Origin: Paludisphaera soli
GTDB taxonomy: Bacteria > Planctomycetota > Planctomycetia > Isosphaerales > Isosphaeraceae
Length of the DNA stretch: 64,000 nt
Assembly: GCF_011064595.1 (NCBI RefSeq)
Contig: NZ_JAALJI010000002.1
Location: 124,001 to 188,000, forward strand
Direction: 5' to 3'
Part shown: positions 8,101-15,243 of the stretch, piece after piece
How positions within the stretch are numbered: position 1 is the first letter of the stretch
Layout: each line of letters opens with the position of its first letter
Program-made: the position numbers and the translations under genes
The notes under the pieces: model-generated
What the model was told of the DNA's origin: nothing
Database searches by the model: none
The model's input: only the letters and a program-made list of their open reading frames with translations

Positions 8101-10623
8101 GCGATCGCCGCCCGCGACGGCGGCGACACCTGGCTCCGCGCCGCCGTCCTCAGCTCGGCCACGCCCCACGCCCGCGGCATCCTGGAGCGGCTGATCGCGG
8201 AAGCCGGGCCGAAGGGCCCGTCGTCGGCGCTGGTCGAGCCCCTGATCGCCACGATCGCCGGGGCGCAGGACCGCGATGCGATCGCCTCGGCCCTGGCCCT
8301 GATCGCCTCGGGGGGCGCGGAGAAGCCGGCCCGCTGGCGCCTGGGCGCGGTCGCCGAGCTGCTCGACGCCTCGCGCGACGACGCCCTGGCCGCCGATCCG
8401 GCCGTCGTCCCCCTCATCGCCGCCGCCCGCGCGATCGCGTCCGACGCCGAGGCCCCCGCCGCCGACCGGATCGCCGCCCTCCGGCTCCTGGGGCGGAACG
8501 CGGACGACCGCGACGCCGATCGCGCCGCGATCGCCGAGCGGCTCGACCCCGCCGAGCCCGTCGACGTGCAGGCCGCCGCCCTTCGAGGCCTGGCGCGGCT
8601 GGGCGACGCCGAATCGGCCGAGGCCGTCGTCGCCCGCTGGAGCCGGCTGGGCCCCGCGACCCAGGCCGCCGCGCTCGACGCGCTGATCGCCCGCGAGGAG
8701 TCCGAATCAGCCCTCCTCGCCGCGATGGAGGCCGGCCGCGTGCCCCCCTCTCAGATCGGCGCCCAGCATCGCGAGCGGCTCCTGCAGTCCGGCCCCGAGG
8801 CCCTCCGCAAGCGGGCCGAGGCCGCCTTCGGCTCGCTCAAGATCGGTGCGCGGCAGGACGTGCTCGCCGCCTACGACGAGGCCCGGACGAAGCCCGGCGA
8901 CGCCTCGCGCGGGCAGGCCGTCTTCCAGAAAGCCTGCGCGACCTGCCACAAGCTCGACGGAGCCGGCGTGGAGGTCGGCCCCGACCTGGCGGCGCTCACG
9001 GACCTCTCGCCCGAGGGGCTGTTGACCGCCATCCTCGACCCGAACCGCGAGGTCGACGCCCGCTACGTCAGCTACAACGCCGCGCTCAACGACGGCCGGA
9101 CCCTCTCGGGCCTGATCGTGGACGAGACCGCCAGCGCCATCACCCTGAAGCGCCAGGAAGGGCTGACCGACGTCGTGCTCCGCGACGACCTGGAGGAGAT
9201 CGCCTCCTCGGGCCGCTCGCTCATGCCCGAAGGGCTGGAGAACGACCTCTCGCCCGCCGACGTGGCCGACGTGATCGCCTATCTGGGCCGGGGCTCGTCG
9301 CAGCCGAAGGTGCAGGACGGCAACCGGCCCGTGGTGGTGAAGGCCGGCCCGAAGGGCGTGATCCGCCTGACCGCCGCGAACGCCGAGATCTACGGCCCGA
9401 GCCTCGTCTTCGAGACCGAGCACGAGAACCTCGGCTACTGGCACGCCGCCGCCGACCGCGCCGCCTGGACCTTCGAGGTCGACCACGGCGCCATGTTCAA
9501 CGTGGCCCTGGAGTGGGCCTGCGACGACGCCTCGGCCGGCAACGCCTACACCCTGGCGATGGGCCGCCACACGTACCGGGGCGTCGTCCCGGCGACCGGC
9601 GGCTGGGGCGTCTACCGGAAGGCGTCGATCACCAACGAGGTCTTCCACAAGGCCGTCCATCGGATCGAGATCCGCCCCGACGGCCCCCTCAACGGGGCCC
9701 TCGCGGACCTCCGTGCGATCATCCTGACCCCCGGCGAGGCCGGCGAGGAAGCGGCCGAGCCGGCGCAGGCCGCCGCGACCTCAAGGCCCGAATCGGTGGC
9801 CGACGTCGCCCGGACGATCCTCGACGACAAGGTCCCCGCCCCCGAGCGGGAGGCCCTCGTCGCCCGCCACGCCGACAAGTCGGCCGAGCTGATCGCCGCG
9901 ATGGCCGCCGGCCTCGACCGCGCCGACGAGGCCGAGCAGTACCGCCGCATCCCCTGGATCTGGCGGGTCGCGATCGCCGCCGGCAAGCGCGACGACGTCG
10001 AGGAGATGCGGCGGATCCTCGAAGTCTCGCTGCCGGCCGTGGCCGATGCGAAGCTGGAGGACTGGCGATCGGTCGTGCTCGGCGGCGGGCTCATCAACGG
10101 CGTCAGCATGGTCGGGCCGATGCCGGGGGCCCGGTTCGATGCGATCCTGGCCGATTCGCCCGAGCTGAAGGCCCGTTGGGACCGATCGATCGCCCTGGCC
10201 GTCCAGATGGCCGACGACGAGGCCGTGCGGACCGGGACGCGTTACGACGCCCTCCGCATCCTCGGCGTCGAAGGCTGGGACGCACACGGCGAGCAGTTGG
10301 TCCGCTACCTGGCCGAAGGGGTCGACCCCGAGCTGCACCAGGGGGCCGTCTGCGCCCTGGGCGACGTCCCTTCGACCCGGATCGTCGCCCCGCTGCTGGA
10401 ATGTCTGGGACGACTCACGCCGGGCAACCGCGCGTTCGCCATGCAGGCCCTCATCCGGGACGCCGACCGCCGCGAGGCGCTGGTCGACGCCCTCGAAGCC
10501 GGGCTGGTCAAGCCGGACGCGCTCGACGAAGGCGCGCGGAAGGCGCTCGTCGACCCCGCGAAGACCCGCTCCGCCGAGCGGGCGAGGCGACTGCTGGGAG
10601 AGTCGGCCCCGAAAGCCGAGTGA
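5107..10623 (+). CDS. Giant secreted fusion: ceramidase-like, PVC dehydrogenase, HEAT, cytochrome c, jelly-roll-like domain
   Basis: An 1838-residue exported protein. A signal peptide (about 1-31) is followed by a neutral/alkaline ceramidase-like N-terminal domain (about 33-450; ASHTHYAP and NYACHCTT hold its likely metal-binding histidines). Next comes a PVC-type membrane-bound dehydrogenase propeller (about 475-860; VAVDFGADGKLWVCEMRDY), then HEAT-like repeats (about 870-1250), then cytochrome c with haem motif CATCH at 1277-1281. A jelly-roll-like domain follows (about 1408-1542), shared with the neighbouring kinase, and a second helical repeat tail runs to the end. Expected role: periplasmic oxidation of a sugar or lipid substrate with electron transfer to haem. 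The substrate is unknown. An in-frame ATG at 5122 is an alternative start. The first start overlaps the lipoprotein stop. Confidence 0.92.
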   Translation: MRGTPMRKLRFPAGLLLGLATLNVASARCQAGEVAVGVARVDVSPTGPIWLHGYLARSAESTGVSHPIFAKALAIGADDQKPVVLVSVDSLGVSDEIVGEVAARLEKKAGLPRERLALGASHTHYAPMLAGVAPNIFGKPITAEQQARVDAYTREFIDKLERVCLDALADRKPANLSWAQGRVGFAANRRTKGGPVDHSLPVLRAVSPDGKVRAVVTNYACHCTTINPSENLVDGDWAGAAQRGIEADNPGCIALTVVGCGADSNPNPRRNSADSETHGRALADEVARLMAGEWKPVEGPPAAAMERFDLPYDTLPTRADLEKLVAAGGPPGYNASVQLAKLDRGEKLPETLSYSAQAWKFGDDLMMVFLPGEVVVDYVLRIKKEFDPSRTWVTAYANDAPCYIPSERILKEGGYEGGGAMVYYARPTKFKPGLEQIILDAVHRVVGASFEPPADKPEAAQADDENPPALSPTEALQSFRTRPGLKMELVAAEPLIESPVAVDFGADGKLWVCEMRDYPSGMDGKYKPGGAIKVLEDRDGDGRYDTATTFIEDLAFPTGVTCWRKGVLICAAPEIIYAEDTDGDGKADVRKTLYEGFATENYQARVNGLAYEADGWVYGANGLIGGRIHGRASGAEVDLGGRDFRFKPDQGVFEPASGLTQQGRVHDDWGNQFGGNNSVLLQHYPLPDHYVRRNPRVPAPSPLVIPKGDADPGKLFPSSRTLTRYNEPQNANRVTGASSPLIHRDPLLGEEYLGNGFVCESVHNLVRRVVLKPEGATFAGRRAEDEQDHEFLASVDSWFRPVQVRTGPDGALWVVDMYRFVIEHPRWISPERLATLDVRAGADKGRIYRLVPEGRPLRPVANLDAMPTADLAAALDTPNGTVRDTVQRLLDHRADHAAKPVLARLARESAIPEARAQALAALDVLGDLDADVLAAALGDEEPVVRARALKISEPRLAADAAVGLAALKLADDPDVRVRYQAALSLGEWPSPEAGRALGAIAARDGGDTWLRAAVLSSATPHARGILERLIAEAGPKGPSSALVEPLIATIAGAQDRDAIASALALIASGGAEKPARWRLGAVAELLDASRDDALAADPAVVPLIAAARAIASDAEAPAADRIAALRLLGRNADDRDADRAAIAERLDPAEPVDVQAAALRGLARLGDAESAEAVVARWSRLGPATQAAALDALIAREESESALLAAMEAGRVPPSQIGAQHRERLLQSGPEALRKRAEAAFGSLKIGARQDVLAAYDEARTKPGDASRGQAVFQKACATCHKLDGAGVEVGPDLAALTDLSPEGLLTAILDPNREVDARYVSYNAALNDGRTLSGLIVDETASAITLKRQEGLTDVVLRDDLEEIASSGRSLMPEGLENDLSPADVADVIAYLGRGSSQPKVQDGNRPVVVKAGPKGVIRLTAANAEIYGPSLVFETEHENLGYWHAAADRAAWTFEVDHGAMFNVALEWACDDASAGNAYTLAMGRHTYRGVVPATGGWGVYRKASITNEVFHKAVHRIEIRPDGPLNGALADLRAIILTPGEAGEEAAEPAQAAATSRPESVADVARTILDDKVPAPEREALVARHADKSAELIAAMAAGLDRADEAEQYRRIPWIWRVAIAAGKRDDVEEMRRILEVSLPAVADAKLEDWRSVVLGGGLINGVSMVGPMPGARFDAILADSPELKARWDRSIALAVQMADDEAVRTGTRYDALRILGVEGWDAHGEQLVRYLAEGVDPELHQGAVCALGDVPSTRIVAPLLECLGRLTPGNRAFAMQALIRDADRREALVDALEAGLVKPDALDEGARKALVDPAKTRSAERARRLLGESAPKAE

Positions 10624-10648
10624 GCCGGCGCGGGGCGGGACCGGCCCC

Positions 10649-11443
10649 TCAGCCGGTCCGCCTCGCGACGGCGAACAGCGACGTCCCCGTCTTCAGCCGT
10701 CCCTTCAACGCCCAGGGCTGCTCCATCGCGTAGGCGAGCCCGAGCGCCTGCGGCCCGGGCCACGGCGGGAGCCGCAGGTGTCGGAGGTAGACCTCGGCCG
10801 GCGACTCCCCGGCCGCGGCCTTGTCCCTCCCCACGCGCCGCCGCAGGATCGGCGTCATCCAGGCGCCCCACCAGAAGACCGACTCGACCGCCAGGCCGGT
10901 GCCGTCGAACGCGGCCCGGAGCCGGTCGGGCAGGTAGCGTCGTCGGTGGCCCTGGATCGCGTCGAACTCCGAGAACAGGTCGGGCCGGGCGGGGACGCTG
11001 ACGACGACCCGCCCCGTCCCCGGCGCGGCGAGCCGCCCGAGCACGGCGACGGCCGCGCGGTCGTCGTCGAGGTGCTCGATCACGTCGAGGGCCAGCACGG
11101 CGTCGAAGCCGGAAGGCTCGGGCCCGGCCGGCAGCGGGCGCGTCAGGTCGGCCTCGATCAGCGTGCGATCCGTCCTGTCGAGCGCGGCCAGGATGCGCGG
11201 CGAGACGTCGAGCCCCGCGGCCCGGTAGCCCCGACCCTCCAGCGCCTCCAGCGTGACGCCCCAGCCGCAGCCGGCGTCCAGCACCCGCGCCGGGGGAAGG
11301 ACGCCCAGCCGGCCCAGCAGGGCCAGGGTGAGCCTCGCCCTGGCGCGCCACCAGGGATGGCGACGCACCAGTTCGCCGGTCCGGACCAGGATCTCCTCGC
11401 CCATGTGGTCGTCGGCGTCCCCTTGCGACCATCTGCGGATCAT
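10649..11443 (-). CDS. Class I SAM-dependent methyltransferase
   Basis: A 264-residue Methyltransf_11/23-type enzyme. Motif I is VLDAGCGWGVTLEAL (about residues 53-67). An acidic residue follows in AGLDVSP, and the post-II region reads FDAVLALDVIEHLDDD. The sequence after that (SVPARPDLFSEFD, then GHRRRYLPDRL) matches the group often found in envelope glycan or lipid gene sets. A similar pattern (ITVPAIRWFW, HQRRYHRREL) occurs in the methyltransferase at 18244-19062, so the two are probably related paralogues. The substrate cannot be read from the sequence. Confidence 0.88.
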   Translation of the reverse strand: MIRRWSQGDADDHMGEEILVRTGELVRRHPWWRARARLTLALLGRLGVLPPARVLDAGCGWGVTLEALEGRGYRAAGLDVSPRILAALDRTDRTLIEADLTRPLPAGPEPSGFDAVLALDVIEHLDDDRAAVAVLGRLAAPGTGRVVVSVPARPDLFSEFDAIQGHRRRYLPDRLRAAFDGTGLAVESVFWWGAWMTPILRRRVGRDKAAAGESPAEVYLRHLRLPPWPGPQALGLAYAMEQPWALKGRLKTGTSLFAVARRTG

Positions 11444-12079
11444 GCGAATCCCCTCGCCGACGTTCGTCCCCAGCCCGCCCTCGCGACGCCCGCCCGCCGG
11501 TTCGGGTCGTCCGGGTCGCGACGGCCGCGCGGAGGGGACAGCTTACCCGATCGCCCTGGCTCCGCGCGAGCCCCTTTCCGCTGGCGCTGGCCGATCCCCG
11601 CGGCCGAAGAGGAAGGAACGCGGAGGATGCGCGATCCTACGTACGCGGCCCCGAGCGGGGGCCGCCGGCGAAACGGCAGGGCGGGCCCGTCGTCAAGGGT
11701 TGGACTTCCGAAGGAATCCGTTAGAATGATGCTGGAACCTCGCCCACGAACTCGCTACAGGCGACGTTGCGAGGACGACACATCTCCAGCCTCGATCCGT
11801 CGGCAGGCGTGCGGCATGTGGATTCCCCGGCGACGATCCGATAGAGTCTCTCTGGTCGCCCGCTTGCGTGCGGTCGGGCCTTCGGGACGTCGTGCGGGCG
11901 GACGATCGGCGAGCGACGAGACGGGAAGCGTCGCGGGCCCGGACGCGAGGGAGCGGCCGACTTCGACGCGCGTGGGAATCGGCCGCGGTTTCGGTGAGGA
12001 TCGGCTCTGACGGTTTGCGACCGTGCGTGGACGTTGGCCCCCCTAATCGTTGTTGACCGAGAAGGTCGGGACGGTTCTC
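11444..12079. other. 636-base intergenic region
   Basis: No convincing gene. Reading frames here lack family motifs and run against the codon pattern of the neighbours. The left part is upstream of the methyltransferase. The middle (about 11695-11740) is a less GC-rich patch with a weak promoter-like pair. Just before the FHA start, GACC-gagaa-GGTC (12056-12068) forms a small inverted repeat that spans the likely ribosome-binding region. Confidence 0.5.
11700..11727 (+). promoter_or_regulatory. Candidate sigma-70-type promoter upstream of the FHA-MoxR genes
   Basis: TTGGAC (11700-11705) and TAGAAT (11722-11727) are separated by 16 bases, in one of the few less GC-rich patches of the region. 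The -10 match is 5 of 6; the -35 is poor. It would leave a leader of about 345 bases before the FHA gene, so this is a weak call. Confidence 0.25.
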
Positions 12080-13027
12080 ATGAAAGTTCAGCTCATCGTC
12101 GTCCGGGGCAAGCCCGAGGGTAAGGTGATACCCCTGGTCGGCCCGAAGTTCAAGATCGGCCGCGGCGAGACCTGTCACCTCCGGCCCAACAGCGAACAGG
12201 TCAGTCGCGAGCACGCCGAGTTCTCGATCGTCCAGGGCGTCGTCGCCGTCGCCGACCTCGGCAGCCGCAACGGCACGCTCGTCAACGGCAAGGCGATCAC
12301 CGAAGGCCCCTGCGCCCTCAAGGATCGCGACCTCGTCCAGGTCGGCCCGCTCACCTTCGCCGTGTCGATCCAGGACGCCCCGGCCCCGGCCGCCGCCGCG
12401 GTCAAGCCGGCCGCGCCCGCCGCAGCCGCAGCGGCCCCCGCCGCCCCCCCGACCCCCGCGCCCGCCGCCGCGAAGGCCCCGGCCGCCAAGGCCCCCGCGA
12501 AGTCGGCCCCGGAAGAGGTGCTGAACGAGGAGATCGACGCCTGGCTCGTCGGCGAAGCGACCGGGAGCGGCTCCGACGTCCCGACCAACGTCTACGGCGG
12601 CGACACGATCACGATCGCCGCGTTCAAGGACGCCGCCGAGGCCGCCGCCGCGCCGCCGCCCGCCCCCGTCCCCGCCGCGGCTAAGCCCGCCGCTCCGACC
12701 CCGGTCGAGGAGCCGGAGGAAGAGGAGGAAGCCGAGGTCGAGGAGGAGGAAGAGGAAGTCGTCATGGACACCCTCGACGACGAGGATGAGGACGACGAGG
12801 AGGGCGAGGACGACGACGAGGAGGAAGGCAAAGCCCCCGCCGTCGAAGAATTCATCGACGAGTCGAACCCGTTCTACGCCGCCAAGAAGGCCCAGCAGCA
12901 GGCCGCCAAGGGCTCGTCCGGCGGCGCCACGGGGGCCGGCGGCGCGAACCAGCAGTTCAAGGACACCAGCGACGCCGCGACCGAGATCCTGCGGAAGCTG
13001 ATGGAGAAGCGCAGGGCGTCCAAGTAG
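12080..13027 (+). CDS. FHA domain protein with long Ala/Pro and acidic linkers
   Basis: A 315-residue cytoplasmic protein. The N-terminal FHA domain (about 1-95) has the phosphothreonine-binding residues in FKIGRGE, SREHAEF and LGSRNGTLVNG. Two Ala/Pro-rich linkers follow, then a highly acidic Glu/Asp stretch (about 215-260). The conserved-looking C-terminus contains FIDESNPFYAAKK and ends in a basic helix. FHA domains read Ser/Thr kinase signals, so it may act downstream of planctomycete kinases. The MoxR gene starts 49 bases later on the same strand, probably in the same operon. ATG at 12080 is preferred over an upstream in-frame start at 12050, because the FHA fold begins at once. Confidence 0.9.
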   Translation: MKVQLIVVRGKPEGKVIPLVGPKFKIGRGETCHLRPNSEQVSREHAEFSIVQGVVAVADLGSRNGTLVNGKAITEGPCALKDRDLVQVGPLTFAVSIQDAPAPAAAAVKPAAPAAAAAAPAAPPTPAPAAAKAPAAKAPAKSAPEEVLNEEIDAWLVGEATGSGSDVPTNVYGGDTITIAAFKDAAEAAAAPPPAPVPAAAKPAAPTPVEEPEEEEEAEVEEEEEEVVMDTLDDEDEDDEEGEDDDEEEGKAPAVEEFIDESNPFYAAKKAQQQAAKGSSGGATGAGGANQQFKDTSDAATEILRKLMEKRRASK

Positions 13028-13076
13028 CCCGCCGCCACGTCCCGACCCGACCGATCCCGGCTGGTGCCCGTTGCCG

Positions 13077-14087
13077 ATGTCGAGCCCCGAAAGCCCCGCC
13101 GAAACGTCCCCATTCGAAGACGCTCATCGCGGCCTCGGCCTGCTGATCGAGCGTCTCGAAACGGTGGTCGTCGGGCAACGGCCCCTGATCGAGAAGCTGA
13201 TCGTCGCCCTGCTAGCCGGCGGACACGTCCTCGTGGAGGGCGTCCCCGGCCTCGCCAAGACGCGGGTCGTGCGCGCCCTCGCGCAGGCCCTGGACCTCCC
13301 CTTCCGGCGCATCCAGTTCACGCCCGACCTGCTCCCCGCCGACCTGACCGGCACCCAGATCTATCGCCCGTCGACCGGGACCTTCGACGTCCGCCCGGGG
13401 CCGATCGTCACCAGCGTCCTCCTGGCCGACGAGATCAACCGCGCCCCGGCGAAGGTCCAGAGCGCGTTGCTGGAGGCCATGCAGGAGGGCCAGGTCACCG
13501 TCGGCGACGAGACGATCCTCCTGCCCGACACCTTCTGGGTCCTCGCCACGCAGAACCCGATCGAGCACGAGGGGACTTACCCCCTCCCCGAGGCCCAGCT
13601 CGACCGATTCCTCCTCAAGGTCCTGGTGGGCTATCCCGACCGCCAATCCGAGCTGGCCATGCTCGACCTGCCGAGCGTCGCCGAGGCCGCCCGCCCGGAC
13701 GCCGGGCCTGACGAACCTCCGCCGCTGTTCAACCCCGGCGAGGTCGCCCGACTGCGACGGCTGACGGCCTCCATCCAGGTCGCGCCCGCGATCAAGGAGT
13801 ACGTCGTCGACCTCGTCCGCGCGACCCGCGACCCCGAGGCCTACGGCCTGGGCCTGGCCCCGCTGATCGAGCTGGGGGCGAGCCCCCGCGCCACGCTCTC
13901 GCTCGTCCGCTCCGCCCGCGCGCACGCGCTGCTCGCCCGCCGCGAGTACGTCACCCCGCACGACGTCAAGTCGCTCGCCCGCGACGTCCTCCGCCACCGG
14001 ATCGTCGTCAGCTACGAGGCCGACGCCGAGGGCCTTTCGGTCGACGACGTGCTGATGAAGATCCTCGACCACATCCCCGTCCCCTGA
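13077..14087 (+). CDS. MoxR family AAA+ ATPase
   Basis: A 336-residue MoxR/RavA-type AAA+ ATPase, thought to act as a chaperone that matures protein complexes. Walker A is EGVPGLAKT (about residues 56-64) and Walker B is LLADEINRAP (about 117-126). Sensor 1 lies in VLATQNPIEHEGTYPLPEAQLDRF. The C-terminal lid (about 225-336) is intact. Partners such as DUF58 and VWA proteins usually sit beside moxR, but here the upstream neighbour is an FHA protein and the downstream one a convergent sirtuin. ATG at 13077 is preferred over an upstream in-frame TTG. Confidence 0.93.
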   Translation: MSSPESPAETSPFEDAHRGLGLLIERLETVVVGQRPLIEKLIVALLAGGHVLVEGVPGLAKTRVVRALAQALDLPFRRIQFTPDLLPADLTGTQIYRPSTGTFDVRPGPIVTSVLLADEINRAPAKVQSALLEAMQEGQVTVGDETILLPDTFWVLATQNPIEHEGTYPLPEAQLDRFLLKVLVGYPDRQSELAMLDLPSVAEAARPDAGPDEPPPLFNPGEVARLRRLTASIQVAPAIKEYVVDLVRATRDPEAYGLGLAPLIELGASPRATLSLVRSARAHALLARREYVTPHDVKSLARDVLRHRIVVSYEADAEGLSVDDVLMKILDHIPVP

Positions 14088-14105
14088 GGCCGCGCCCGCG
14101 CGGCC
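14088..14105. terminator. Bidirectional hairpin between convergent moxR and sirtuin genes
   Basis: GGCCGCG and CGCGGCC form a 7-bp perfect stem around loop CCCG directly after the moxR stop codon. There is no U-tract. Its place between two convergent genes suggests a shared terminator. Confidence 0.45.
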
Positions 14106-14118
14106 GGGCGGGGTCAGG

Positions 14119-14943
14119 TCAGGTGTGGGGCCACCAGGCCAGATGGTCGGCCCAGATCCGGTCGAGCGCCACGGCGGCCCGCGCGCGGATCTTCACGTCG
14201 ACGAGATCGGACATGGCCGTGAAGTCGGGGTTGATCTCGACCGTGGGCTTCCCGGCCGCCTGCGCGAACCGCAGCGGGGCGACGATGTAGTCGAACAGGC
14301 TACTCGTCCCGATGCTGAACACCAGGTCGAACCCCTTCGTCAGCTGGATCTGCAGGAGGCGGATCTTGTCCGGGTCGAGCGACTCGCCGAACAGCACGAC
14401 GTCGGGCCGGAGCACGGCCTCGCACGTCGGGCATCGCGGCGGGTCGTCGAGGCCCTCGTAGTGGTCGACTCGCGTCCGGAAGTCGCAGCGCGTGCAACGC
14501 AGGGCGTGCAGGCCTCCGTGGACGTCGATCACGTTCCGCGAGCCGGCCGCCTGGTGGAGCCCGTCGACGTTCTGGGTCAGGATCCAGACCGAGTCGAAGT
14601 AATCGTCCATCTCCGCGAGGACCTCGTGCCCTCGGTTCGGCCGCGCGCCGCGGCAGGCGCGCTCGATCTCCTTCAGGTAGCTCCAGGTGACGTCCGGGTG
14701 GGCGTCGAACATCGGCGCGGACAGGACCTCCTCGATCGAGAAGCCGTGGGGCGTCGGCCGGTCGGACCGATAGAGCCCCCCCACCCCGCGATAGGTCGGC
14801 ACGCCGGAATCGGCCGACATCCCCGCCCCGGTGACCGCCAGGACGCGGCGGGCCCTCCTGAGCCGCTGGACCACGCGCTCGACGCCGCGCGCATCCTCCT
14901 CCGAAAGCTCGACGGCGAGATCCTCGGGGCGTGGGGGATGCAT
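14119..14943 (-). CDS. Sir2-family NAD-dependent protein deacylase
   Basis: A 274-residue sirtuin that removes acyl groups from lysines using NAD+. NAD-binding motifs are AVTGAGMSADSGVPTYRG (about 37-54) and ILTQNVDGLHQAAGS. The catalytic histidine lies in IDVHGGL. A four-cysteine zinc site is formed by CTRC and CPTC about 20 residues apart, followed by PDVVLFGESL. Size is normal for a bacterial sirtuin. It stands alone on the minus strand with its promoter presumably in the 300-base gap to its right. Confidence 0.93.
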   Translation of the reverse strand: MHPPRPEDLAVELSEEDARGVERVVQRLRRARRVLAVTGAGMSADSGVPTYRGVGGLYRSDRPTPHGFSIEEVLSAPMFDAHPDVTWSYLKEIERACRGARPNRGHEVLAEMDDYFDSVWILTQNVDGLHQAAGSRNVIDVHGGLHALRCTRCDFRTRVDHYEGLDDPPRCPTCEAVLRPDVVLFGESLDPDKIRLLQIQLTKGFDLVFSIGTSSLFDYIVAPLRFAQAAGKPTVEINPDFTAMSDLVDVKIRARAAVALDRIWADHLAWWPHT

Positions 14944-15243
14944 GCTCGGCCTCGCATGCCGGACCGCGCGGGGCGGCGGCCATCTCGATCCAGGGGGGAG
15001 GGTTGCCGCATGACGGACGGAACAAGTATGGCATGCGGGCGGAGTCGGTCGCCATCCCTCATCGTCACGAACGATCCGGCCATTAATCTCGACTCAACCG
15101 GCCTTCCGCGCCGATAGACGAGAGGGGCGCGACGTCGTCGGCCGGGCGGCCACGGAGCCGGGCGGCCACGGAGCCGGGCGGCCACGCCTGGTTCGCGCCG
15201 CGATCGCGGTGACGCGGGCCGAGACTGATTCAGGAGGGGCGGC
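14944..15243. other. 300-base divergent intergenic region
   Basis: This lies between the sirtuin and the WecE-like transaminase and must hold promoters for both. No clear -35/-10 pair was recognised. It contains a short tandem repeat at 15141-15186 and a less GC-rich patch around 15055-15100. Confidence 0.5.
15141..15186. repeat. 16-bp tandem repeat, about 2.9 copies
   Basis: The unit GCCGGGCGGCCACGGA occurs at 15141-15156 and 15157-15172, with a 14-base partial copy at 15173-15186. Copies are identical. It lies about 60 bases upstream of the transaminase start, in non-coding DNA. It may be a slippage product or a spacing element. Confidence 0.85.

Noticed and set aside
2173-8169. A 1998-residue open frame on the minus strand
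   Set aside because: It is antisense to the ECF, DUF1559, lipoprotein and fusion enzyme genes, and is a product of high GC. It has no family motifs, apart from Gly/Arg/Val-rich low-complexity sequence.
11693-12214. A 173-residue minus-strand frame before the FHA gene
   Set aside because: It overlaps the FHA domain antisense and is Arg/Ser-rich without motifs.
12592-12855. A Ser-rich minus-strand frame
   Set aside because: It is the antisense image of the acidic and Ala/Pro-rich FHA linker.
15141-15186. Tandem repeat as a CRISPR array
   Set aside because: The units are directly adjacent without spacers.
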